This document shows, one piece after another, positions 37,861 to 48,155 of a DNA stretch of 64,000 bases. How positions within the stretch are numbered: position 1 is the stretch's first letter; every line of letters starts with the position of its first letter. The notes beneath the pieces are model-generated. The model was not told the DNA's origin, did no database searches, and saw only the letters and a list, made by a program, of their open reading frames with translations. Both the position numbers and the translations under genes were made by a program. The stretch lies in NCBI RefSeq assembly GCF_001661595.2, contig NZ_LYPF02000007.1, forward strand, positions 124,001 through 188,000, in the 5' to 3' direction. Origin of the DNA: Crocinitomix algicola. GTDB taxonomy: Bacteria > Bacteroidota > Bacteroidia > Flavobacteriales_D > Crocinitomicaceae.

Positions 37861-40680
37861 TTGAAAAAATACATGCAGACATTCTTAGAAGAAAAAATTA
37901 AAGAAATCTATAGTGCACATGACGGCGTTTTGAAGGATATTGTAATTGTAATTCCTAATAAAAGGGCGTCTGTATATATTTATAAATACATTGCTGCAAT
38001 TCATCAAAGAGCAATGGTGGCCCCAGAAATTTTAACAATTAATGAATGGATTGATCGCTTTACACCAGATCGTATAGTTTCACAAACTGAATTATTATTT
38101 ATTTTGTTTGATGTGCATCGAAGGATAGAAGATGAAGACGCCGAGGATTTTAATAGTTTTATAAAATGGGGTAAAATGCTACTTTCAGATTTTGATGAGA
38201 TTGATCGGTACCTAATTCCTACTCAAAATATTTTTCGCGATTTACGAAACATTAAGGAGATAGAGAATTGGAGTTTTTTGGAAGATGAGCTTTCTTCGGG
38301 GCAAGAAAAGTTTCTGACTTTATGGGATAAATTGCCTACGTATTATCAATTGTTTAATGAGGTTCTGAATGAAAATGCACTGATCTATCAAGGAGCCGCT
38401 TATAAAAAGTTTCATGATAAGATTACAAGTGGTCTGCTCAAACTAGACTTGGCTCATCACTATTATTTTATTGGTTTTAATGCTTTGTCAAGTAGTGAGG
38501 AAGGGATAATGAAGTATCTCATAAACGAAAAAAAAGGAACTGTTTATTTTGATGTTGATCATTTTTATTTCGATAATGTGGATCATGAAGCAGGACATTT
38601 TTATCGTCAAATCATAAAAAAATGGAGGGTAAAACCAAATCTTGGAAATAACTTTAATGATTTTCAGAAAGAGATAAAGGTGATCGAAACTGCTCAACAA
38701 ACTGCTCAAGCTAAAATAGCGGGAAGTATTGTAGAGGAGTTGTTTTTAAACGGTGACCAACTCAATCAAACAGCCATTGTTCTGGCTGATGAATCGTTAT
38801 TAATCCCCTTAACTCGTTCTTTACCTGCCGTAATTGACAAAGCAAATATCACGATGGGGTATCCTTTAAAGTTTACCCATTTGAAAGGGTTGATTGATTT
38901 GGTTTTTGATTTGCAATTCAATTTTCAGAAATTCAAGTCGGTAAGGTTATATCATAAAACTATTCTCAACAGCTTAGATCACCCTTATTTAAAATTGATG
39001 GTGAAAGACCGCGCAAAGATTACAGCTTTTGAGCAGAGTTTAATTCAGAAGAACAAAATTTTTATCGGTCAAAATGAATTGTTGGAGGTGTTTCCACAGC
39101 TGGATAAAATAAATCAATTTTTTATCCCTTGGAAGAATATAATTGTTGATGGTTTTGGAGCATTTAATCAGCTTACATCTGCGCTTTATGAAACACTAAA
39201 ACTATGCGAGGATGACATGCAGATTGATCTAGAGGTGGTTTATCATTTTACGCGTGGATTCAAAAAATTTGAGGAAATTGCATTGAAACATCCTCATCCC
39301 CTTACTTTAAGGTCGTTCAAAGTGTTGTTCTATCAATTTTGGCAGTCAGAATCACTTTCTTTTTTGGGTAATCCGACAAAAGGATTGCAAGTCATGGGGG
39401 TGCTTGAAACGAGAACGATAGATTTTGAGAATTTGATTATTTTGGGGATGAATGAAGGGAATCTACCCAAGACTAATGTGGTAAACTCTTTTATACCGAG
39501 AGATTTAAAATTGAATCATGGGTTGCCGGTGGAGGAAGATCGACAAGCAATATTTGCCCATCACTTTTACCGACTATTACACCGTGCTAAAAAAGTATAC
39601 TTCACATATAATTCTACGACGGAAGGGGTTGGTGTGAATGAAAAAAGTCGATTTATTACCCAGTTAGAGAATGAGTTGGATTTTTCAAAAGGGCATCAGT
39701 TGGCACAATACACTTTTACAACAGATGACAAAGCTGCGGAAATCAAAGAGACGTCCTATAATAGCTCGGAGCTTGTAAAGTCAAAAATTGATGAACAATT
39801 AAAGAAGGGCTTGTCTCCTTCGGCGTTGAATAAATTCATATCCTGTCCATTGGATTTTTATTACCGTTATGTGTTGGGCATGAAGGAAAGTGTGGAAGTT
39901 GAAGAACATATTGAAGCATCTACTTTTGGTACCAAAATTCATGAAGTTTTAGAGCGAATAATACGAAAGAATTTCCTTGACCCAAAAGTAAAGATGGATG
40001 AGGGAACATTGGTTCGAGAAAAAAAGAAAATAAAGGAATACTTGAAAGAGGTCTATTTGGAAGATTTCAGTGAAAACGATTTAAAATATGGTCAAAATAA
40101 GCTTTCATTTGAGGTGTCATTGGGCTTTTTAGAACGTTTTATAGATAAGCAGATTGAAGAGATAAGACGGACAGATTCACCTATTTTTATCATAGATCTT
40201 GAAAAGTCTATCTCGGCTAAGTATAACTGGTTGATTGATGGTAAAAACAAGGAGGTGAAAATTGAAGGGAACGCCGATCGAATAGATCAAATTGGTTCAG
40301 TTTATCGCATTATAGATTACAAATCGGGGAAATGTAGTTCGGATAAAATTCGACTGCCTAAAAATATTGAAGCAGAGGGAGCTTTTGAAAAGTTTATGTA
40401 TGATGAAACTAAAGGCTATGGTCGCCAATTATTGATGTATGCTTTGATGTTTCGTCAGACCTATCCAGCGTTTAAAAATTTTTCGGCAGGCATTATTTCT
40501 ATGATCAATTTAGACGATTGGCTTCAGAATATTCAAGAGGATGGTTCTGAAATTTTATCTGATGAATTATTGGACGCCTTCGAAGAGGAGTTGAAAGCTG
40601 TATTTATTGCAGTGTACGAGAGTGACTACGAGTTTAAACATAATCCAAAAGCATTATACTGCGACCATTGTAGTGTTTAA
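37861..40680 (+). CDS. AddB-like PD-(D/E)XK nuclease family protein
   Basis: About 939 residues if TTG 37861 is used; ATG 37873 is an alternative. The N-terminal two-thirds resemble the inactivated helicase of AddB (IVIPNKRASVYIYKYI, then VMGVLETRTIDFENLIILGMNEGNLP). The C-terminal nuclease domain has ISCPLDFYYRYVLG, TFGTKIHEVLERI, EGNADRIDQIGSVYRIIDYKSGK (the D...DYK catalytic core) and ends YCDHCSV. AddB usually has four iron-sulfur Cys; here only three suitable ones are visible, because the protein stops after CDHC. It would process double-strand ends for RecA. No AddA helicase is adjacent. Confidence 0.85.
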   Translation: MKKYMQTFLEEKIKEIYSAHDGVLKDIVIVIPNKRASVYIYKYIAAIHQRAMVAPEILTINEWIDRFTPDRIVSQTELLFILFDVHRRIEDEDAEDFNSFIKWGKMLLSDFDEIDRYLIPTQNIFRDLRNIKEIENWSFLEDELSSGQEKFLTLWDKLPTYYQLFNEVLNENALIYQGAAYKKFHDKITSGLLKLDLAHHYYFIGFNALSSSEEGIMKYLINEKKGTVYFDVDHFYFDNVDHEAGHFYRQIIKKWRVKPNLGNNFNDFQKEIKVIETAQQTAQAKIAGSIVEELFLNGDQLNQTAIVLADESLLIPLTRSLPAVIDKANITMGYPLKFTHLKGLIDLVFDLQFNFQKFKSVRLYHKTILNSLDHPYLKLMVKDRAKITAFEQSLIQKNKIFIGQNELLEVFPQLDKINQFFIPWKNIIVDGFGAFNQLTSALYETLKLCEDDMQIDLEVVYHFTRGFKKFEEIALKHPHPLTLRSFKVLFYQFWQSESLSFLGNPTKGLQVMGVLETRTIDFENLIILGMNEGNLPKTNVVNSFIPRDLKLNHGLPVEEDRQAIFAHHFYRLLHRAKKVYFTYNSTTEGVGVNEKSRFITQLENELDFSKGHQLAQYTFTTDDKAAEIKETSYNSSELVKSKIDEQLKKGLSPSALNKFISCPLDFYYRYVLGMKESVEVEEHIEASTFGTKIHEVLERIIRKNFLDPKVKMDEGTLVREKKKIKEYLKEVYLEDFSENDLKYGQNKLSFEVSLGFLERFIDKQIEEIRRTDSPIFIIDLEKSISAKYNWLIDGKNKEVKIEGNADRIDQIGSVYRIIDYKSGKCSSDKIRLPKNIEAEGAFEKFMYDETKGYGRQLLMYALMFRQTYPAFKNFSAGIISMINLDDWLQNIQEDGSEILSDELLDAFEEELKAVFIAVYESDYEFKHNPKALYCDHCSV

Positions 40681-41495
40681 CTCATTCGGTAGTGGTCTAC
40701 TGCATTGCGGACGCTGCCGTGTTTTTTGAGTAGTGCGTTAGCTTTTTCATAGGTGATGTTGAGTTCGCTCATAACCATTTTTGTGCCCCGGTCAACGAGT
40801 TTATTGTTACTCAATTGCATGTCAACCATTTTGTTTCCTTTAACACGTCCCAAGCCAATCATTAGTGCAGTTGAAATCATGTTTAAAACAAGTTTTTGAG
40901 CGGTGCCTGCTTTCATTCTTGTACTTCCTGTAACAAACTCTGGTCCTACGATAGGAGTTATGGCATGATTAGCGGTTGCAGCAAGTTCGCTATTAGGGTT
41001 GCAAGTAATTCCTCCAGTTAAAATTTTAGCTTCGTTGGCTTTTTTTAAAGTGCCAATTACATAAGGTGTGCTGCCTGAGGCTGCTATGCCTACTACTGTG
41101 TCTAGTCTGTTTATTTTATGTTTTTCAAGGTCAATCCACCCTTGTTCAGTGTCATCTTCTGCGAACTCTACCGCTTTCCTGATAGCGCCATCCCCGCCGG
41201 CCATAATACCAACAACTAAGCCGTGGTCAACACCAAATGTCGGGGGGCATTCTGAGGCGTCAACGATTCCTAGTCTTCCGCTCGTTCCAGCTCCAATGTA
41301 AAACAACCTTCCACCTTTTTTCATTCTTTCTAAGGTTTGATTAACGAAGTTTTCAATTTGAGGAATGGTTTTCTCAACTGCTGCAGCAACAAGTGCGTCT
41401 TCGCGGTTAATATTCGTCAAAATCTCCTGAGTGGACATTTGTTCTAAATGGTTGTATCGCGAATTTTTTTCCGTAATTCTGTGGTCTGCGCTCAT
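40677..41495 (-). CDS. murQ: N-acetylmuramic acid 6-phosphate etherase
   Basis: 272 residues, SIS fold. FYIGAGTSGRLGIVDASECPPTFG and GIAASGSTPYVIG are the family signatures, followed by FVTGSTRMKAGTAQK. It cleaves the lactyl ether of MurNAc-6-phosphate to GlcNAc-6-phosphate in peptidoglycan recycling. It is convergent with the AddB-like gene, sharing TTAA (40677-40680) in the two stop codons. Confidence 0.96.
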   Translation of the reverse strand: MSADHRITEKNSRYNHLEQMSTQEILTNINREDALVAAAVEKTIPQIENFVNQTLERMKKGGRLFYIGAGTSGRLGIVDASECPPTFGVDHGLVVGIMAGGDGAIRKAVEFAEDDTEQGWIDLEKHKINRLDTVVGIAASGSTPYVIGTLKKANEAKILTGGITCNPNSELAATANHAITPIVGPEFVTGSTRMKAGTAQKLVLNMISTALMIGLGRVKGNKMVDMQLSNNKLVDRGTKMVMSELNITYEKANALLKKHGSVRNAVDHYRMS

Positions 41496-41544
41496 GCTTT
41501 TTACTTTTGTTTAAAGGGTAAAAATAGAAAAACTAACGGTATAT

Positions 41545-42678
41545 TTATTCAGTAGACATCTGGTTGCAAAGTTCTTTTCCGGCAAGTGTTCCTATTGCGA
41601 TGCCCATACCGCCCAATCTCACCGCACAAGAGATGTGATTGTTAATTCTTTTTATAATCGGCGTTTTTTTAGTGCCAACACCCATAATTCCAGCCCAGCT
41701 ATAGTCTACCCTGAAAGGTGTTTTCGGAAGGATTTTTTTCTGTAATATCTCTTCTAATTTAGCAGTGATATTAGAGGTGTTAGTTATTGTATCGGTGTTT
41801 TCTCCTTTTAGGTCAAGGTTTCTTCCTCCACCAAATAGAACTCTGTTTCCAACGTTCCTGAAGTAATAATAACCTTCGTCAAAATGATAGATGCCTTGGA
41901 GTTTTAAGTCGTGAATTGGTTGTGTAATTAAGACTTGTGCTCGTGCCGGTTCAATTTTTTCATTCGGAAGAAAAGCTTTAGAAAAACCATTGGTACAAAT
42001 TCCTAATTGCTTGTAGCTGATTTGTCCATAATTGGTTGTAACGACTTGATGATCGATTGAGTTGACTTCAATGCCGTTCAGCATATTAACGCCTTTTTCA
42101 TAACATAACTTTATAAGGTTTTCCATTAATTTTCCAGTATTAATTTGTCCTTCCGCTTTGTGAGAAATTGCCGCATCGAACCCTCTAAAACCAGCTGTTG
42201 CACAAATTGTTTTATCGGGCATATATACGTTTTTAATTCCTGTAATCTCTTCAAGGTGTTTGTTGAGTGTGGATAATTGTTCTAAGCAAGTTTGAAATTG
42301 GAGAGATTGATGCGAGTCAAACAATTCATAAGCACCCAGTTGTTTGAATTCAATTTTGTCATCACCAACTAAGTTTCTTAATTCTTTTAAACCCTTCCAT
42401 CTTTTTTGGACAGTATTAAAAACTTCGTCTTCGGAGGAATGTTTTAAGTCGGCTATTATTTCAGAAGGACTACCAATACAAGCAAAACCAGCGTTTTTAG
42501 TACTTGCGCCTGACGGCAAATAACCACGCTCCAAAACTGTTACTTTTCGACGGGGAAAACGTTCTTTTAAATGAATGGCGGTAGAGAGACCAACAATACC
42601 AGATCCAATGATAAGAAAATCGGTTGAATTAATATAGGTTTCTTTCTCCCAAAAACTGAGTTGATTGAAGTTGAGCAT
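41545..42678 (-). CDS. FAD-dependent oxidoreductase (DadA/glycine-oxidase type)
   Basis: 377 residues. The dinucleotide-binding motif IIGSGIVGLSTAIHLKE is near residue 23, and the C-terminal GIMGVGTKKTPIIKRI and GGMGIAIGTLAGKEL segments bind FAD. It belongs to the DAO family, which oxidises amines or amino acids; the substrate is unknown. It stands alone, divergent from the giant repeat protein. Confidence 0.88.
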   Translation of the reverse strand: MLNFNQLSFWEKETYINSTDFLIIGSGIVGLSTAIHLKERFPRRKVTVLERGYLPSGASTKNAGFACIGSPSEIIADLKHSSEDEVFNTVQKRWKGLKELRNLVGDDKIEFKQLGAYELFDSHQSLQFQTCLEQLSTLNKHLEEITGIKNVYMPDKTICATAGFRGFDAAISHKAEGQINTGKLMENLIKLCYEKGVNMLNGIEVNSIDHQVVTTNYGQISYKQLGICTNGFSKAFLPNEKIEPARAQVLITQPIHDLKLQGIYHFDEGYYYFRNVGNRVLFGGGRNLDLKGENTDTITNTSNITAKLEEILQKKILPKTPFRVDYSWAGIMGVGTKKTPIIKRINNHISCAVRLGGMGIAIGTLAGKELCNQMSTE

Positions 42679-42857
42679 GACGTTAAAAATATGGCTTTAA
42701 ACCTAGTAAAGGTCGCTTTTTTTTTAGATATTTGTTCACTTGGACAAACAGCCAAAATTAACAAATGCAATGGCTTAAAAGAATTCATTTAGCTGAATTT
42801 TCGAACAAGAAAATGTTAGTTGTTGTGAACTTTTTAAGGCGATAGTGGTATAAAGTA

Positions 42858-45800
42858 ATGATGCAAAGAATACTATTTCTGATTATAATTTTTGTGGGGA
42901 GCTTTGCTTTTGGGCAAACCGCTTCAGTCGAACTACGAGCTTCGGTAGGAGATGATGATACAGGTAAATCGTTAGGTGGAGCAACAATTGAAGTGTACAA
43001 AGGAGGGCAGTTATTTGCTTCGGAATCATCAAAGTCCAATGGGAAAGTGGATCCAATTGATTTGCCAGTTTGCATTGGGTGTACTTACACGATTAAGATT
43101 AAAAAAGAAGGTTACGTTACTAAAACAGCGATTTTGGATGCGCACAGTGATTATCCAGAGGAAGTTCCTCCAGGAGCTCAAATTCAAAAATTTGATGTTT
43201 CCATATTTCAAGGTGTTGAAGGAGTTGATTTTTCGTTTTTGGATAGAGAGCCCATGGTGGAATTTAAGGTGGACGCTTATGGAGTTGTGACATATGATCA
43301 GAAAAAGATAAACGTCATGACAGACAAAATCAAAAAACTCCGAAAAGAAATGGAGGAGAAAAAGGAGCAATTGGCAAAGGAGGAAGAAGCAAAGGCTAAA
43401 TTAGAAGCTGATTTTAGTGCCTATGTTGCAGCTGGTGATGACGCTGTTTCTAAATCTGATTTTGAGCGGGCAATTGAGCAATATAAATTAGCCTTAGGTC
43501 TCAAGCCAGACGACCAACCTACAAAAAATAAATTGTCTGATGCTGAAATAAAATTAGAAGAATTGCGCGCTGCGGAAGAACTTGAGAAACAATTTGGGGA
43601 ATTGATGACAAAAGCGAAAGAGGCTTATACTAATGAAGAGTTAGAAAAAGCACTTGATTTGTATAAGCAAGCTTCGAGTTTAAAAAAGAATGAAGCATTG
43701 CCTAAAGAGCGAATAAAGGAAATTGAAGAAAAAATTGCAACTCAAAAAGCAAACGCAGAGAAATTTGAGGCTTTAGTGAAAGAAGGAGATCAAGCTGCAT
43801 CTTCAAAAGATTTCGATAATGCTATTGATAAATATGAAGCGGCCTTAGTATTGAAAAAAGAGAAAAGCGTTGAGGATAAAATTGAAGCCGTAAAAAAAGA
43901 AAAAGAAGCGGCATTAGCTGCGGAAGAAGAGGAGAAGGCAAAACAAAAGGAGTTTGATGAATTAATAGCAAAGGCGGATGGAGAGTTTGACGCCAAAAAA
44001 CTGGATGACGCTGTTAAAAATTATTCGGCTGCACTTGAAATTTTTTCAGATAATGCCCATGCCAAATCTCGTCTTGAAGAAATTGAAAAATTGAAAGCCG
44101 CAGAAAAGGCCGCTGCCGAAAAAGCGGCAGAAGAAGAGGCGACTTTTAATCGTTTGTTGGAGGAAGGGAAAGAAAAAATTAATCAACGAGAATGGTCAGA
44201 TGCATTGGCGAAATACAAAGAAGCATTGAAGTACAAGCCGAATGATAAAACAGCGCTTGATCAAATTGACTTCATAAAAAAGGAACAAGAAAAAGAAGCA
44301 GCAGAGGAAAAACTCGATGAAGCGTATAATGCTTTTATGGCTGAAGCAAAAGATTTGTTTGAAGCAGAGAAGTATGAAGAGGCAAAATCAAAATATAACG
44401 AGGCTTTAGGCGTGAAAAAAGATGAACAAGAACCTAAAGATCAAATAGCAAAAATAGAACAACTTATAGCTGATGCAGAAAAGGCCAAAGAATTAGAAGC
44501 GAATTATAAACAATTCATTTCTGAAGGTAATGCGGCAAAAGACCGAAAAGATTATGCAGCTGCAATCGACTCCTATAATAAAGCACTTGAGAATAAGCCG
44601 GAAGATGAGCTGGCAAAAACGAAAATAGCCGAAGTAAATGCAATAATTGAGAAGGATAAGGCAGCGGCAGAAGCAGCGGCTAAATTTGCAGAATTCGTGA
44701 GTACAGCTGAACAGGCGTTTAATGCCAAAAACTATGATGAAGCCAAGTTGAATTATAATAAAGCGCTAGAGATTAAAGATGATCCAAGTGTTAGGGATGA
44801 AATAAAGAAAATAGATGATTTAATTGCTAAAAGTCAAAGTGAGGCTGAGACAAAGGCAAAATACGAAGCCGCAATAAAAGAGGCAGACGGATTTTATGAT
44901 TCCAACAACCTAGAGGAAGCACTGGAAGCGTACAAACGAGCATTTTCTATTTTAGAAGAAGATCATCCCAAAAAAAGAATATCGGAACTAAATGAAAAGA
45001 TTGCAGATCAAAAAGCTGCGGAAGAAAAAGAAGCACTGTTTGCTGAGTATAAAAATAATGGTGAAGTCGCCTTTAATGATAAAAAATATAAAGAAGCGTT
45101 AGAGCACTATCAAAATGCGATAAATACCAAACCCGATGCGGAAATAACTCAAAGAATTGGAGAAATAAGAACCTTGATAGAAGAACAAGAAGCTAACCAA
45201 GAGTTGAGAGCAAAATATGACGAACTGATTGCATTAGGTAATGCAGAATTTCAGAATAAAAATTATAAGGTGGCACGGGCAACCTATAAAGAGGCGCGTG
45301 ATGTACTAGGAAGTGAGACATACCCTGATGAGAAAATAGCAGAAATTGATGAAATATTGGCGAAAGCTGCCAATGCAGAAGTCGAAGCAAAATATCAAGA
45401 AATAATATCCCAAGCAGATGATTTATTTGACGCTAAAAAGTTGGATCAAGCAAAGCCACTCTACGCAAAAGCGCTGAACGTTAAAGATGGAGATGCATAT
45501 GCTCAAGAACGAATTGATGAAATTGTGCGTTTAAAAAATGAAATGGCGAATGCAGCAGCAGAGGAAGAACGACTTGAAGAGGAATATCAAGCATTGATCG
45601 TTGATGCAGATCGTGCACGTGACGCAGAAAATTGGAAATTAGCACTGGAAAAATACAATGAAGCTTTATCGAAAAAGCCGAGCGAAACATACCCGGTTTT
45701 AGAGATCGAAAAGGTGAAGTCCAAAATGGGCGCGGCTGAATTAGAAGCAGAAAAAGAAGCAGAGTATGAACGGTTAATTGATCAGGCAGATAAGTCATTT

Positions 45801-48086
45801 GACGCTCAGGATTATATCGAAGCGATTAAAAATTATGAATTGGCATTAGCGATAAAAGAAAATGAATCTTATCCAAAAGAAAAGATTGAAAGTGCTAAAA
45901 ACTTTATTCAGTTAGAGTCGGAAAATGAGGCAGAGGCCGCCTATCAAAAAATCCTTGATGTTGCTCAGGAAAAATTTGATGCCAAAAATTATGATAAGGC
46001 ATTGGAGCTGTATTTAAGGGCGCAAAAAACAAAACCGTCCGACCCACTTCCGCAACAGCGAATTGATGAGATAAATCAAGCGAAGAATCGCCAGAATGAA
46101 GATGATGCATTGGAGGAAAAGTATGAAGACCTCATTAAGGAAGCCGATTATCAGTTTGAAAAAGGAGATTGGGATAAAGCTATTGGTCCATACACCGAAG
46201 CTTACAATCTTTTTAACCGTGATTATCCCAAAAATCAAATTGAAAAATGCAAGGCGTCAATGCAAGCAGCATCAGATAAAACAGCAGAAAAAAATTACCG
46301 TAAAATTATTAAAGCTGGTGACGATAACTTTGCAAAAGCGAAATATGAAAAAGCAAAAGAATATTATGAACGGGCTATCGGAATAAAGCCAACGGATCAA
46401 TATCCAAAAGAACAGTTAGTAGAAATTGACAAAATTTTAAATCCTCAAAATTATACAGCCGGTCAACCTTTGTTAAAGGATTATGGTAAGCCAAACACAT
46501 CTGTTTCATCTGTCGATGTTGACGCGATGTTGAGGGAAGCTGAGGAGAAGCGTAAGTCTATTTCTGCTAATAAAGTGGAGGGCATACAAGTTGATGCGTT
46601 GGAAGCTGAGCGCTTGAAAGACGAAGAACAAGAAAACTACAGCCAAAATACTCGAACGGATGTTGTTGAACTGGAAGAGACAATTGACGATTTTGCAGGT
46701 GAAGCTGATGAGGAGCGTAAAGATGCGGCAGGCAAAGTTGAGGAGATGGGAACGGTATTGAATGAGGAGGATGTTGTTCGCACGAAAATGAATGATAATG
46801 ATGTTCAGCTTCAAACCCAGGTTGTAAATAACCTGAATAGGGAGATGGATGAACGTGATGAGGAAAGTGATTTAGGAAGGGAAGAATATTTACTTGATGT
46901 GGATGCCATTCGCGCTGAAATTGTCTTAGAGTCGGAGTTGGAAGATGCGAGTCAAACCAACGCTACAATGGATCAAAAAGAGTATGTGGAGCGAGAAACG
47001 AAAGCACGGATTGATTCAGACGAGCTGAGTGACTTGGATCGAAAAAATACTGAAGTACGCGTTGAGGATTTTGATGTAGAGTTGATTAATGAAGCGAATG
47101 AAAACACCTGGGATCAGGAGGACGTTGTGATGCAAGTAAAAGATGGAGCGGAATATTTAGTAGACATTCAAACTGCATCAGATGTCGAAGAAAATTTAAA
47201 ACGAGTGGAAAGTGCCCAAAAGGTACAAGATGAGACCCAAACTAGAATTTCAGTTGAAGGAAATCGAGTAGATAATCAATACGATGTAAATATTTCATCA
47301 AAAAAATATACAGAAAGTGTCATTGATGATATCGATATTGAAACGGCTGCTAGCGATATTCCACGACAGGAAATGGAGGTTTTTTCAGAAGGTCAACAGG
47401 TTGAAGGAATAGAGGTAGTGGACCAATTACAGGTTGAGCAGGAGAATGAATTGCATCACACAGATAAATTTGTTGAGGAATTAGAATATGATATTGTGGA
47501 TGAAAGTAAAGCTGCCGAATCTAACCGTGAAGGGTATGAACTTACTGTAGATAAAATTAAAGAAGATCAGAATTTATACCTGGAAGGGGAGGAGAGTGAT
47601 ATAGAGAATGAAAGTCATAGCACAGTTAATTATTTAGAGGATGAATTAAAGGAGCGTACTGATAATATCAAGTCTGCAGATGAAAATGCTGATGAAACGA
47701 TTGATGCTACTGGTGATCAGGTTGATGATATGCGCGCAGAGAACAATAAAATTGAAGGGGAAAATAAAGTAGAACAAGAAGCTGTTGAAGATTATGTCGG
47801 TGATTTAAAAGAAATTGACGTAAATAAAATTACCGAACAGATGAAGAATCAACTCGGCGAAAAGTACCCGGAAGGAGTTACAGAAGAGATTTATACCATT
47901 AATGATGAGGACGGTTTATTGGTTTCTTATATTGTACGGCGCGTAGTGGTGCGAAATGGGGCTGGTAATGTGTATGAAAAATCGCAATCAAGATTTGGAA
48001 CTGCAACTTATACCTGTAATGGGCAAGGAATAACTGAATTTCAATGGCAAGATGAAACAGAATCTGCCGATTTGGTAAGGAATTAA
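42858..48086 (+). CDS. Giant exported TPR-like repeat protein with acidic coiled-coil tail
   Basis: 1742 residues. Signal peptide ending FGQ (1-20); a carboxypeptidase-regulatory-like Ig domain (about 22-120, with GYVTKTAILDAHSDYPEEVP); a short coiled coil; then 17 repeats of about 60 residues (about 187-1205). Each repeat is a TPR-like helical pair (for example YDEAKLNYNKALEIK) followed by a charged helix that links to the next. Residues about 1205-1640 are strongly acidic, with little hydrophobic content, and look like a further coiled coil or disordered region. A compact C-terminal domain (YPEGVTEEIYTINDEDGLLVS, then FGTATYTCNGQGITEF) closes it. No enzymatic motif is seen. I suggest a periplasmic or surface scaffold; no known gene name can be given. 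Confidence 0.9.
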   Translation: MMQRILFLIIIFVGSFAFGQTASVELRASVGDDDTGKSLGGATIEVYKGGQLFASESSKSNGKVDPIDLPVCIGCTYTIKIKKEGYVTKTAILDAHSDYPEEVPPGAQIQKFDVSIFQGVEGVDFSFLDREPMVEFKVDAYGVVTYDQKKINVMTDKIKKLRKEMEEKKEQLAKEEEAKAKLEADFSAYVAAGDDAVSKSDFERAIEQYKLALGLKPDDQPTKNKLSDAEIKLEELRAAEELEKQFGELMTKAKEAYTNEELEKALDLYKQASSLKKNEALPKERIKEIEEKIATQKANAEKFEALVKEGDQAASSKDFDNAIDKYEAALVLKKEKSVEDKIEAVKKEKEAALAAEEEEKAKQKEFDELIAKADGEFDAKKLDDAVKNYSAALEIFSDNAHAKSRLEEIEKLKAAEKAAAEKAAEEEATFNRLLEEGKEKINQREWSDALAKYKEALKYKPNDKTALDQIDFIKKEQEKEAAEEKLDEAYNAFMAEAKDLFEAEKYEEAKSKYNEALGVKKDEQEPKDQIAKIEQLIADAEKAKELEANYKQFISEGNAAKDRKDYAAAIDSYNKALENKPEDELAKTKIAEVNAIIEKDKAAAEAAAKFAEFVSTAEQAFNAKNYDEAKLNYNKALEIKDDPSVRDEIKKIDDLIAKSQSEAETKAKYEAAIKEADGFYDSNNLEEALEAYKRAFSILEEDHPKKRISELNEKIADQKAAEEKEALFAEYKNNGEVAFNDKKYKEALEHYQNAINTKPDAEITQRIGEIRTLIEEQEANQELRAKYDELIALGNAEFQNKNYKVARATYKEARDVLGSETYPDEKIAEIDEILAKAANAEVEAKYQEIISQADDLFDAKKLDQAKPLYAKALNVKDGDAYAQERIDEIVRLKNEMANAAAEEERLEEEYQALIVDADRARDAENWKLALEKYNEALSKKPSETYPVLEIEKVKSKMGAAELEAEKEAEYERLIDQADKSFDAQDYIEAIKNYELALAIKENESYPKEKIESAKNFIQLESENEAEAAYQKILDVAQEKFDAKNYDKALELYLRAQKTKPSDPLPQQRIDEINQAKNRQNEDDALEEKYEDLIKEADYQFEKGDWDKAIGPYTEAYNLFNRDYPKNQIEKCKASMQAASDKTAEKNYRKIIKAGDDNFAKAKYEKAKEYYERAIGIKPTDQYPKEQLVEIDKILNPQNYTAGQPLLKDYGKPNTSVSSVDVDAMLREAEEKRKSISANKVEGIQVDALEAERLKDEEQENYSQNTRTDVVELEETIDDFAGEADEERKDAAGKVEEMGTVLNEEDVVRTKMNDNDVQLQTQVVNNLNREMDERDEESDLGREEYLLDVDAIRAEIVLESELEDASQTNATMDQKEYVERETKARIDSDELSDLDRKNTEVRVEDFDVELINEANENTWDQEDVVMQVKDGAEYLVDIQTASDVEENLKRVESAQKVQDETQTRISVEGNRVDNQYDVNISSKKYTESVIDDIDIETAASDIPRQEMEVFSEGQQVEGIEVVDQLQVEQENELHHTDKFVEELEYDIVDESKAAESNREGYELTVDKIKEDQNLYLEGEESDIENESHSTVNYLEDELKERTDNIKSADENADETIDATGDQVDDMRAENNKIEGENKVEQEAVEDYVGDLKEIDVNKITEQMKNQLGEKYPEGVTEEIYTINDEDGLLVSYIVRRVVVRNGAGNVYEKSQSRFGTATYTCNGQGITEFQWQDETESADLVRN

Positions 48087-48130
48087 AGGTAAAATAAGCG
48101 TTAAGTGTTTCGTACTTCTTCCAAAAAAAA

Positions 48131-48138
48131 TAACTTTG
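48131..48138 (+). promoter_or_regulatory. -7 promoter element before apbE
   Basis: TAACTTTG matches TAnnTTTG and lies 17 bases before the ATG at 48156, so apbE is probably transcribed on its own. Confidence 0.45.
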
Positions 48139-48155
48139 CTTTTTATTTTTAGATT

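Noticed and set aside
42785-43075. 96-codon ORF on - overlapping the start of the giant gene
   Set aside because: Antisense to the signal peptide and Ig-like domain; low-complexity composition with no homologue-like features.
45481-46814. Several ORFs on - within the giant repeat gene
   Set aside because: Antisense shadows created by the regular codon pattern of the repeats.
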